From contig JAEDNB010000093.1 of the NCBI GenBank assembly GCA_016302725.1, positions 1-7,988 of the forward strand: DNA of 7,988 nucleotides, in the 5' to 3' direction. Position 1 is the stretch's first letter. Each line of letters starts with the position of its first letter. The stretch is from Lentisphaeria bacterium (GTDB lineage: Bacteria; Verrucomicrobiota; Lentisphaeria; Oligosphaerales; Oligosphaeraceae). The notes beneath the pieces are model-generated. The model made no database searches. It had not been told where the DNA came from and saw only the letters and a list, made by a program, of their open reading frames with translations. Position numbers and translations under genes: made by a program. This document shows positions 1 through 5,778 of this stretch, piece after piece.

Positions 1-2
1 TT

Positions 3-764
3 TTGTTGTGGTCTGCCCGGGGGCGGTGGGGGAGGCTGTCCCAAATGCTTTCCAAGATGAAGAGGAGAAGCGAGGTGTTTCGTTGGGTGCCGTGGTGCGT
101 CCTTTTCACGGGGATGCTCCTGGGTCCCCTTTGGGCGCTCTTCGGGGGCAGTGCCGAGAATCCCCTGGATTTCCGCCCCTGCCTTTGGGTGGCGTGGTCG
201 GGGGAGGGGGGTGTCCCCGCCTTGGCGGTGGTTGGCCTCTCTGCGGAGTTTCCCCGGGAGGCCTGGATTCTCCTTCCCGGGGAGGGACGCGCCGGCCAGT
301 ACCTATGGGAGGGGATGCGCCGTTCGGGAGTGGAGGCGGCCTCGGAGTTCCTGGTCCCCTCCGGGAGGGGATTTGCCAAGGGGGCCGAGGGCCTTGCCTC
401 CCATCTGCGGATTCGCCGCTTCTCCCTGTGCCTTCCCCTGCGGGGAAAGGTGCCGGCGGAGTCGCTTGCCCTGGAACTTGCCCAGAAGGGATGCGCCTTG
501 CAACGCCTCCCCCCCCTCCAGGAAGGGGAAGCGGGAAAGGGACCCCTCTGGCAAGGCCCCCTGGGACAAGGCACCATCGCCTTGCGCCGCCCCGTCGCCG
601 GACAGTGGCATGGGGAATGGCGCCCCCATGGGGAGGACCTCCCCTTCCTTGTCTTCGACTTCGGGAAAAGCGGGGTCCTGACAGTGGCCGGCAGAAAGGG
701 GGAACTCCTGCGTCTCCCACAGGCCACCCCCGGCGGCTGGAGGCGAATCCCGCTCCCCCCATGA
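3..764 (+). CDS. Probable C-terminal part of a ComEC/Rec2-like DNA-uptake protein with degenerate MBL-like domain (5'-partial possible)
   Basis: The frame is open to the left edge, so the gene probably enters from outside the window. An internal start is also possible: ATG at 45 has GGAGG at 31-35. Seen from position 3 (253 residues): a basic stretch, one hydrophobic segment at about residues 28-48, then alternating strands and helices to the stop. The order resembles the end of ComEC, where the last membrane helix is followed by a metallo-beta-lactamase (MBL) fold. Residues 60-92 look like the first two strands. Residues 107-133 (SGVEAASEFLVPSGRGFAKGAEGLA) parallel the family's 'GI..lvlSHxDxDHxGGL' segment, and residues 213-235 resemble the late strand that normally ends in TGD. 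The expected His/Asp metal ligands are absent, so hydrolase activity is unlikely. ComEC forms the inner-membrane channel for single-stranded DNA in transformation. That this is a coding gene is fairly sure; the family assignment is a by-eye structural analogy. A lineage-specific membrane-anchored protein is the alternative. Confidence 0.5.
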   Translation: MLWSARGRWGRLSQMLSKMKRRSEVFRWVPWCVLFTGMLLGPLWALFGGSAENPLDFRPCLWVAWSGEGGVPALAVVGLSAEFPREAWILLPGEGRAGQYLWEGMRRSGVEAASEFLVPSGRGFAKGAEGLASHLRIRRFSLCLPLRGKVPAESLALELAQKGCALQRLPPLQEGEAGKGPLWQGPLGQGTIALRRPVAGQWHGEWRPHGEDLPFLVFDFGKSGVLTVAGRKGELLRLPQATPGGWRRIPLPP

Positions 765-944
765 CCCCCCCGCCTCTTTCCCAGAGGCCCCCTCCGGCTC
801 CCCCCTCCGGCCCGGGCAATGGATTTCCTTGTCCCTTCCCTGCGGGAATGGCGGCTTTCCCCAGGCAAATGGGGATATATTGAGGGAAACGCAGAACCCG
901 GGAGGCCTGGCGCCTTCCTGGGGATTGCCGGAAGAGGGGAGGGA

Positions 945-976
945 CGGCGGCGCGAAGGGGCCCCTCCGCGCCGTTG
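945..976. repeat. GC-rich near-perfect palindrome (hairpin or operator)
   Basis: The sequence is symmetric about the 960/961 junction. Pairing outward gives 16 positions, with one A/C mismatch (955/966) and two G-T wobbles (947/974 and 946/975). The centre is GGGGCCCC, so as RNA the innermost pairs would open into a loop. No T-tract follows, so it does not look like a standard intrinsic terminator. It sits about 30 bases upstream of the candidate -35 box. It could be the end of the upstream transcript or a dimeric regulator's binding site. Confidence 0.5.
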
Positions 977-1006
977 CCGCCTGGGACTGGCATAGGAGAG
1001 CCCACT

Positions 1007-1035
1007 TTGTGGATTCAGGTAGGGTTTCGGATAAT
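1007..1035 (+). promoter_or_regulatory. Candidate sigma70-type promoter for the DUF6941-gspFGH-ruvAB-uxaA run
   Basis: TTGTGG at 1007-1012 (3 of 6 matches to TTGACA) is followed after 17 bases by GATAAT at 1030-1035 (5 of 6 matches to TATAAT). It lies in the only AT-rich patch of the intergenic region. It would place the transcript start near 1042, giving a leader of about 28 bases before the ATG at 1070. The good -10 box and spacing favour it; the -35 box is weak. Confidence 0.45.
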
Positions 1036-1069
1036 AAAAGGAATCCGCCGCCGTTCTTGCGAGGTGCAA

Positions 1070-1504
1070 ATGCGCTCATACATAGAAGTGCCCATTGGCA
1101 TTGGCCTGATTCCCTGCGATACGCTGATCGAGGACCGGATTACGGGGAAGAAAACCATCGTCGGGGTAATCGGGGCGATTCGCGTCTCCCATTTCCCCTG
1201 CATCTATCCCAGTTTCCACCTCCTGGTCTCCCTGACCGGGGGAAATGGCGTCTACCCTTGCCTGCTCCAGGTGGTCAGCGAAAGCAAGGACGAAGTGGTC
1301 TTCTCCGGAAACGGGGAACTTACCTTCCGGCAGCCCAACCAGGTGGTGGACCTGGTCTTCCTTCTGCGCCATATCCAATTCAACTACCCGGATACCTACT
1401 GGATCAAGTTCCTTGTGGATGGCGAACCCCTCATGACACGACCCCTCCAGGTCACCCTCCTGGATCCCCCTCCCACTCCCGCCGGACCCGAAAAGAGGGG
1501 ATAG
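1070..1504 (+). CDS. DUF6941-like protein of unknown function
   Basis: A 144-residue protein without signal peptide or membrane segment, so probably cytoplasmic. It resembles DUF6941 proteins: an N-terminal strand, the block IGLIPCDTLIEDRITGKK (about residues 10-28), a hydrophobic strand VGVIGAI, then the FPCIYPSFHLLVSLTGGNGVYPCLLQVV block (42-69), and a late strand pair ending in WIKFLVDGEPLMTRPLQV (111-128). The pattern suggests a beta-sandwich. The tail after residue 131 is Pro-rich and probably disordered. The start at ATG 1070 is preferred over upstream options because GAGG at 1061-1064 is well placed and the candidate promoter lies between the alternatives. Only 18 bases separate its stop from gspF, so it probably shares that transcript. 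No biochemical role is known to me, and none can be read from the sequence. Confidence 0.8.
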   Translation: MRSYIEVPIGIGLIPCDTLIEDRITGKKTIVGVIGAIRVSHFPCIYPSFHLLVSLTGGNGVYPCLLQVVSESKDEVVFSGNGELTFRQPNQVVDLVFLLRHIQFNYPDTYWIKFLVDGEPLMTRPLQVTLLDPPPTPAGPEKRG

Positions 1505-1522
1505 CCCCCGTGAAACCACCCC

Positions 1523-2719
1523 ATGCCTCTCTTCCGATATAAAGTCAGTGACCCCGCCGGAAAGGTCGGCGAACTCCTCATCGAGGGGGACAGCCAGGCG
1601 GACGCCGCACGGCGGCTCCAACGACGGGGAGTGGTGCCCCTCGCCTTCCTGGGGGAGGGCGCCGCCGCACAACGACAGCGGGGATGGCTGAAAAAAGGGG
1701 TGGATGTGACCGATTTCACCGAACGCCTCGTCCCCCTCCTTGACGCCAACATCCCCCTGGAACGCGCCCTGGCCATCCTGGGGGATGAGCCCGACAACCC
1801 GCCCCTGCAGCGCATGGTCTCCGATTTGCGCAGGGGCCTCCATGAAGGGCGGAAGTTCTCCGACTTGATCCGGGACCAGGGAACCCTCTTCCCCCCCGTC
1901 TATGCCGGGGTGGTGGAGGCCGGCGAGGAGGCCGGCGCCCTGCCGCAAGTCATGGGACAACTCCGCGCCTTCCTCGCCTCCGCCGCGGAGTTGCGCAGTT
2001 TCATCCTCTCCAGTTCCATCTATCCCGCATTCATCGCCGTGACGGGCCTGGCCATGATGGGGTTTGTCCTGGGGGGAATCGTTCCCAAGTTCGCGGCCTC
2101 CCTGGCGGGGGCGGGCATCCAGTCCCAGGCCACGGATTTTCTCATGGCCCTCTCCACGGGCCTGCGCACCCATTGGTGGGTGGGAGTGCTCCTGGTGGTG
2201 CTGGCGGGGGTCTTCCTGCGCCAACTGCGCCAGCCGGAGGGTGCCCTGCGCCGGTGGTGGGATGACCTGGTGGTGCGCCTCCCTCTCTTTGGGAAACTGA
2301 CGCTGGACAGCAATCTCTCCCGCTTCTCCCGCACCATGGCCATTCTTATGCGCAGCGGGGTTCCCCTCCTCCACACGGTCTCCATCGCCAGCCGCGTCAT
2401 CCAGAACCACGCCATCCGCAGTTCCCTGGACGAGGTCTCGGGGGAATTGCGGCAGGGGCAGAAGATTTCCGGCGCCTTGTCCAAGAGCCGCTTTGTCCCC
2501 TCCCTCATGCTGCGCATGGTCGCAGTGGGGGAGGAGACGGGAAATGTGGAGGAGATGCTGGACCGGGTGGCCGACCGCTACGAGGGAGACCTGCGGAAAT
2601 CCATCAAGCGCCTCCTCTCCCTCTTCGAACCCCTGGTCATCGTGCTGCTGGGACTGGGCATCGGCCTGGTGGTCTTCCTCATGTTCTCCGCCATCATGGA
2701 TATGCAGCACGCCGCCTGA
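1523..2719 (+). CDS. gspF: Type II secretion / type IV pilus inner-membrane platform protein GspF
   Basis: GspF (PilC/PulF family) is the polytopic inner-membrane platform that links the assembly ATPase GspE to the pseudopilus. The 398-residue product has the usual length and layout: a soluble N-terminal part (1-60), a first T2SSF domain (about 66-189) and a second (about 267-389). The paired family signatures are visible: VEAGEEAG at 131-138 and VGEETGN at 335-341, YP at 167-168 at the head of a membrane helix, and LFEP at 367-370 before the last. Membrane segments lie at about 165-187, 218-233 and 368-392. ATG 1523 begins MPLFRYKV, the normal family N-terminus. No clear Shine-Dalgarno sequence precedes it, so translation may depend on the gene 18 bases upstream. 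The two pseudopilin genes follow. The ATPase GspE and secretin GspD are not in the window. Family assignment is firm; secretion versus pilus use is not decided by this protein alone. Confidence 0.93.
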   Translation: MPLFRYKVSDPAGKVGELLIEGDSQADAARRLQRRGVVPLAFLGEGAAAQRQRGWLKKGVDVTDFTERLVPLLDANIPLERALAILGDEPDNPPLQRMVSDLRRGLHEGRKFSDLIRDQGTLFPPVYAGVVEAGEEAGALPQVMGQLRAFLASAAELRSFILSSSIYPAFIAVTGLAMMGFVLGGIVPKFAASLAGAGIQSQATDFLMALSTGLRTHWWVGVLLVVLAGVFLRQLRQPEGALRRWWDDLVVRLPLFGKLTLDSNLSRFSRTMAILMRSGVPLLHTVSIASRVIQNHAIRSSLDEVSGELRQGQKISGALSKSRFVPSLMLRMVAVGEETGNVEEMLDRVADRYEGDLRKSIKRLLSLFEPLVIVLLGLGIGLVVFLMFSAIMDMQHAA

Positions 2720-2756
2720 TTTCCGCAGCCAGCCCCCCAAAAAGCGCATATCCTCC

Positions 2757-2807
2757 GGGAATCCGCTTCCCCTCCCTTTTCCGCCTTCCTCCCTTTTTTC
2801 CCGTTCC
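2757..2807 (+). promoter_or_regulatory. Small hairpin and pyrimidine-rich tract in the gspG leader
   Basis: A 5-bp hairpin (GGGAA 2757-2761 with TTCCC 2767-2771) runs into a tract at 2766-2807 in which all bases except G2783 and G2803 are C or T. It lies 22-64 bases before gspG, which has no Shine-Dalgarno sequence. A pyrimidine-rich leader of this kind could bind ribosomal protein S1 and help initiation. Alternatively it is a weak, partial termination site between gspF and gspG. Both roles are inference. Confidence 0.3.
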
Positions 2808-2829
2808 CAGAAATCCCCCTCTGCCGACT

Positions 2830-3291
2830 ATGATGACCAAGCCTCAAGCCAAGAACGCCAATGGAAACCGGAGACGCCCCCTGCGCCGCCATTTCACCCT
2901 GATTGAAATCATGATTGTGGTGGTGATTATCGCCGGCCTGGCCGCCATGGTGGGGCCCAACATCATCGGCTCCCTGGACAAGTCCCGGGTGCGCACCACC
3001 CAGGCGCAGTTGGTGAACCTCAAGGCTGCAGTCCAAAGCTACTACATGGACTGCAGCGAATACCCCTCCAGCCTGGAGGACCTGATGGTCAAGGGCAGCA
3101 ATGAACACTGGGACGGACCCTATCTGGATGCCAAGAGCCTCCCCAAGGACGGCTGGGGAAACGATTTCGCCTATGCGTGCCCCGGAGAGGACGGCATGCC
3201 CTTCGACATCATCAGCTACGGGGCGGACAAGTCCGCCGGGGGAGAGGGATACAACGAGGATCTCTCCTGCTGGGTCAAGGCGCAGGATTGA
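2830..3291 (+). CDS. gspG: Type II secretion major pseudopilin GspG
   Basis: GspG is the main subunit of the periplasmic pseudopilus, processed by the prepilin peptidase and N-methylated. The 153-residue product has a basic leader (1-21, rich in Arg), then FTLIEIMIVVVIIAGLAAMVGP (22-43), the class III prepilin helix with the conserved Glu at +5 (E26). The C-terminal half carries the GspG signature: DGWGNDFAYACPG (107-119), FDIISYGADKSAGGEGYNEDLSCW (125-148), whose acidic and loop positions form the calcium site in known GspG structures. This favours type II secretion over a type IV pilin. The residue before the cut is His21 instead of the usual Gly. Three Cys (75, 117, 147) remain in the mature protein, which is unusual. 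ATG 2830 and 2833 are adjacent, and no Shine-Dalgarno sequence is seen. A 110-base gap separates it from gspF, and 144 bases with a hairpin separate it from the next pseudopilin gene. Confidence 0.93.
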   Translation: MMTKPQAKNANGNRRRPLRRHFTLIEIMIVVVIIAGLAAMVGPNIIGSLDKSRVRTTQAQLVNLKAAVQSYYMDCSEYPSSLEDLMVKGSNEHWDGPYLDAKSLPKDGWGNDFAYACPGEDGMPFDIISYGADKSAGGEGYNEDLSCWVKAQD

Positions 3292-3349
3292 CCCTCCCCT
3301 GAACGCCGCAGTGCCTGCCCCGCCCGCCGCCCGCCACGCCGGATAGGCG

Positions 3350-3381
3350 CCGGGAGTCGCCCCCGCCGCCCGACCTCCCGG
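3350..3381 (+). repeat. Stable hairpin between gspG and the gspH-like gene
   Basis: CCGGGAG (3350-3356) pairs perfectly with CTCCCGG (3375-3381). The stem extends by TCG/CGA (3357-3359 with 3371-3373) across one bulged C (3374), leaving an 11-base loop. No T-tract follows, so it is not a classical terminator. Between a major and a minor pseudopilin gene, such a stem could protect the gspG message from 3' exonucleases and keep GspG more abundant; that role is inferred. Confidence 0.45.
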
Positions 3382-3435
3382 AGAAGGGCAGGGGGGCAGG
3401 CATTGCAAACCGGGAAAACGCCGCCGCCCTCCGCC

Positions 3436-4017
3436 ATGTCCGCCGCCCGTTTCATCGCCTCTTCGCCCCGCCGGGGGAGGTGCGCCTGCGCCTATACCTT
3501 GGTGGAGATGGTGGTGGTGACGGTGATTCTGATGATGGCCCTCGCCCTGGTCCTGCCCAGGCTGGGAGGCGGGAGCCGCCGGATGGCGGCGGAACAGGCC
3601 CTCTCGGAACTCCGCGCCGCCTTCGGGGAAACCGCCATGCGGGCACGCACCACGGGACGCCCCCTGGACTTGACCCTCTTCCCCCAGGAGGGGCTCTTCC
3701 GGGTGACCCCTGCCGGGGAGTCCCTGGACCGGGATTGGCATCCCCAGGGACTGCCCCCCCTGACTGGGGAGGATGGACGGGGGGGGATCCTCCCAGGAAC
3801 CGACTCCTATCCCGTCCCCAAGGGCGTGGAATGGACGGAACTGCCCGAGGAGACGGAGGCGTCAAGCCAGGGCGGAATCCTCTTCCGCTTCTTCCCCGAC
3901 GGAGAGGCCTGCGGGCCCCCGCTGGCCTGGAGGATGCATGGACGAAACTACCGCCTCGTCATGGACAGTGTCCTGGGCAAGGCCACGATTCTGGAAATGG
4001 AGGAAGGAAGACCATGA
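3436..4017 (+). CDS. GspH/FimT-like minor pseudopilin
   Basis: A 193-residue prepilin-like protein. After a short basic leader (1-19) comes YTLVEMVVVTVILMMALALVLPRL (20-43), the hydrophobic prepilin helix with Glu at +5 (E24). The next block, AAEQALSELRAAFGETAMRARTTGRPLDLTLFP (51-83), matches the GspH/FimT pattern: an amphipathic helix ending in an 'aR..A...g.p..l' strand. The rest (84-193) would be the beta-rich globular domain. GspH-type proteins sit near the tip of the pseudopilus. The residue before the expected cleavage is Ala19, not Gly. The start is uncertain. ATG 3436 gives a normal leader but lacks a Shine-Dalgarno sequence; TTG 3403, 11 codons upstream, is preceded by a G-rich run (about 3391-3396). 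The stop overlaps the ruvA start (ATGA at 4014-4017), so the two are probably translationally coupled. The symbol is left blank because GspH and other minor pseudopilins cannot be separated firmly here. Confidence 0.8.
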   Translation: MSAARFIASSPRRGRCACAYTLVEMVVVTVILMMALALVLPRLGGGSRRMAAEQALSELRAAFGETAMRARTTGRPLDLTLFPQEGLFRVTPAGESLDRDWHPQGLPPLTGEDGRGGILPGTDSYPVPKGVEWTELPEETEASSQGGILFRFFPDGEACGPPLAWRMHGRNYRLVMDSVLGKATILEMEEGRP

Positions 4018-4643
4018 TTGCCCAATTGACGGGGACGCTCCTGGAAAGCACCCCCTCCTCTGTCATCGTGGATGTGCAGGGCGTGGGATACGAGGTGATG
4101 ACCCCCCTCTCCACACAGGAAAAACTCCCCCCGCCCATGGGAAAGGTCACCCTCCATACCTCCCTGGTGGTGCGGGAGGACGCCATGACCCTCTACGGCT
4201 TCTTCACCCGCAGGGAAAAACGCCTCTTTGAGACCATCATCGGGACGGTGAAGGGCTTCGGCCCACGCATGGCCCTGGCAGTCCTCTCCGCCATGCCTCT
4301 GGAAGCCCTCTTCCAGGCCATCGCCCAGGAGGACTTGAAAACCCTCTCCCGCATCAGTGGCGTGGGCAAGAAAAGCGCCGCCCAATTGGTCCTGGACCTG
4401 AAGGGACGCCTGGAGGAATTCGGCGGCACTTCCCCCATGGCCGCCCCGGGCGCCCCCACCTCCTCCGCCCCCCCCGCCGCCCTCTCTTCCCAGGCACAGG
4501 ACGCCATCAAGGCCCTGGAAACCCTGGGCTACCGCCACGAGGACGCCCGCCGCGCCGTGGAGGCCGTCCTGGCGGAGTCCACAGGCCAGGAACCGCCGGC
4601 GGCCACCCTGATTCGCCGCGCCCTGGCCCATTTCCGCGGCTGA
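4014..4643 (+). CDS. ruvA: Holliday junction DNA helicase subunit RuvA
   Basis: RuvA binds the four-way junction as a tetramer and loads RuvB for branch migration in recombination and repair. The 209-residue product has the full architecture. The N-terminal OB-fold (1-62) begins MIAQLTGTLLE and includes VGVGYEV-like residues 22-28 and the acidic pin E55-D56 in VVREDAMTLYGF. Two helix-hairpin-helix motifs follow: VKGFGPRMALAVLSAM (79-94, where most family members have GVGP) and ISGVGKKSAAQLVLDLKGRL (114-133). An Ala/Pro/Ser-rich flexible linker (about 138-160) leads to domain III (161-209, with IKALETLGYRHEDARRAV), which contacts RuvB. ATG 4014 overlaps the upstream stop by four bases. GGAGG at 3999-4003, in a purine-rich run, supplies the ribosome binding site. 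ruvB follows after 73 bases; ruvC is not in the window. Identification is secure. Confidence 0.97.
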   Translation: MIAQLTGTLLESTPSSVIVDVQGVGYEVMTPLSTQEKLPPPMGKVTLHTSLVVREDAMTLYGFFTRREKRLFETIIGTVKGFGPRMALAVLSAMPLEALFQAIAQEDLKTLSRISGVGKKSAAQLVLDLKGRLEEFGGTSPMAAPGAPTSSAPPAALSSQAQDAIKALETLGYRHEDARRAVEAVLAESTGQEPPAATLIRRALAHFRG

Positions 4644-4653
4644 ACCCCACCCC

Positions 4654-4668
4654 TGCCCCCACGGGGCA
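4654..4668 (+). other. Small hairpin in the ruvA-ruvB spacer
   Basis: TGCCCC (4654-4659) pairs with GGGGCA (4663-4668) around a 3-base loop. There is no following T-tract, so transcription should continue into ruvB. It may only reflect base composition. Confidence 0.2.
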
Positions 4669-4716
4669 CGGTGGCGCCGCTTCCCCTGACCCTTTGAGAA
4701 ATCCGCCTGCATTGTC

Positions 4717-5778
4717 ATGAGTACCCAGGATTCCCGCTTCATCACCTCGGAAATGAATGCCCGGGAGGAGGAGTTCGACCAGAGCCTCCGCCCCCAGGCC
4801 TTCGCCGAGTTTCCCGGGCAGGAGAATGTGAAGGAGCAGTTGCAAATCATGGTGGCTGCCTCCAACCGCCGCCAGGAGGCCCTGAACCACATCCTCCTCT
4901 CCGGCCCCCCCGGGCTGGGCAAGACGACCCTGGCCAATATCATCGCCAATGCCTGCGGCCGCCAGTTGAAGGCCACCAGCGGACCCGTCATCGAAAAGCC
5001 GGGGGATTTGGCGGGGCTCCTTTCCAGCCTGGACGAGGGGGATGTCCTCTTCATCGATGAAATCCACCGCCTCCCCAAGCAGGTGGAGGAGTATCTCTAC
5101 AGCGCCATGGAGGATTTCCATATCGACATCATGGTGGATTCCGGGGTGGCCGCCCGCTCCGTGCGTGTGAACCTCCCCCGCTTCTGCCTCATTGGGGCCA
5201 CGACACGCCAGGGGAAACTCTCCGCCCCCCTGCGGGACCGCTTCACCATGAAGTGCCGCATGGGATACTACTCCCCACAGGAACTCCAGACCATCCTCGT
5301 CCGCAGCGCAAAGGTCCTCGCCGTGGAGGCGCAGCCGGAGGGATTGCTGGAAATCGCACGACGGGCCAGGGGAACCCCCCGCATCGCCAACAATCTCCTG
5401 CGGTGGGTGCGGGACTACGCACAGGTGCGCCACTCCTCCGCCATCACACAGCCCATCGCCGCCGCCGCCCTCAAGATGCTCAACATCGACGACGACGGCC
5501 TGGATGAAATGGACAACCGAATCCTGGAGACCATCATTGTGAAGTTCCACGAACGCCCCGTTGGCCTCAAGTCCCTGGCCGTGGCCGTGGGGGAGGAGGA
5601 GGAGACCATCGAGGATGTCTACGAACCTTACCTGATTCAGGAGGGCTTCCTCCTGCGCACGCCCGGTGGGCGGGTGGTGACGGAACGGGCCTTGCGCCGC
5701 TTCGGAAGGCTCCACGCCGCCTCCGTGGAACGCCAGCCATCCCTCTTCTCCCCGGAGCAGATGGGGGGGAACCCATGA
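4717..5778 (+). CDS. ruvB: Holliday junction branch migration ATPase RuvB
   Basis: RuvB is the AAA+ hexameric motor that pulls DNA through the RuvA-bound junction. The 353-residue protein is of typical length. Seen motifs: the N-terminal LRPQAFAEFPGQENVKEQL (24-42), Walker A GPPGLGKTT (63-71), Walker B with DEIH (114-117), sensor 1 GATTR (160-164), the arginine finger region PLRDRF (171-176), sensor 2 RGTPRIANNLLR (218-229), and the C-terminal winged helix with EETIEDVYEPYLIQEGFLLRTPGGR (295-319). All catalytic residues I can check are present. One oddity is in the highly conserved 'F-GGPVGL' turn before the winged helix, which reads FHERPVGL (277-284). ATG 4717 starts a normal N-terminus but has only a weak purine run upstream. 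The stop overlaps the uxaA start by four bases (ATGA, 5775-5778). It most likely shares a transcript with ruvA and uxaA. Confidence 0.97.
   Translation: MSTQDSRFITSEMNAREEEFDQSLRPQAFAEFPGQENVKEQLQIMVAASNRRQEALNHILLSGPPGLGKTTLANIIANACGRQLKATSGPVIEKPGDLAGLLSSLDEGDVLFIDEIHRLPKQVEEYLYSAMEDFHIDIMVDSGVAARSVRVNLPRFCLIGATTRQGKLSAPLRDRFTMKCRMGYYSPQELQTILVRSAKVLAVEAQPEGLLEIARRARGTPRIANNLLRWVRDYAQVRHSSAITQPIAAAALKMLNIDDDGLDEMDNRILETIIVKFHERPVGLKSLAVAVGEEEETIEDVYEPYLIQEGFLLRTPGGRVVTERALRRFGRLHAASVERQPSLFSPEQMGGNP

Larger units (their letters stand above)
765..1069. other. Intergenic region without a gene
   Basis: These 305 bases hold no believable gene; the frames open across them give Pro/Gly/Arg-rich translations typical of out-of-frame GC-rich DNA. 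The stretch contains two close direct copies of CCCCCTCCGGC (788-798 and 801-811), a long palindrome (945-976) and a candidate promoter (1007-1035) for the operon that follows. No intrinsic terminator with a T-tract is visible after the upstream gene. Confidence 0.7.

Noticed and set aside
106..1005. Open frame on the minus strand (299 codons) over the first gene and the intergenic region
   Set aside because: The product is overwhelmingly Pro/Gly/Arg. The + strand frame has a membrane helix and normal protein composition.
829..1542. Open frame on the plus strand (237 codons) over the intergenic region and the DUF6941-like gene
   Set aside because: It is out of frame with a recognisable protein and its translation is Pro/Arg-rich without domain features.
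1076..2749. Long open frame on the minus strand (557 codons)
   Set aside because: It lies opposite the DUF6941-like gene and gspF. Its translation is rich in His, Gly, Glu and Gln with no recognisable domain, as expected for the antisense of GC-rich genes.
2578..3741. Open frame on the minus strand (387 codons) across gspF, gspG and gspH
   Set aside because: It crosses three recognised genes and their spacers; its Gly/His/Ala-rich translation has no family signature.
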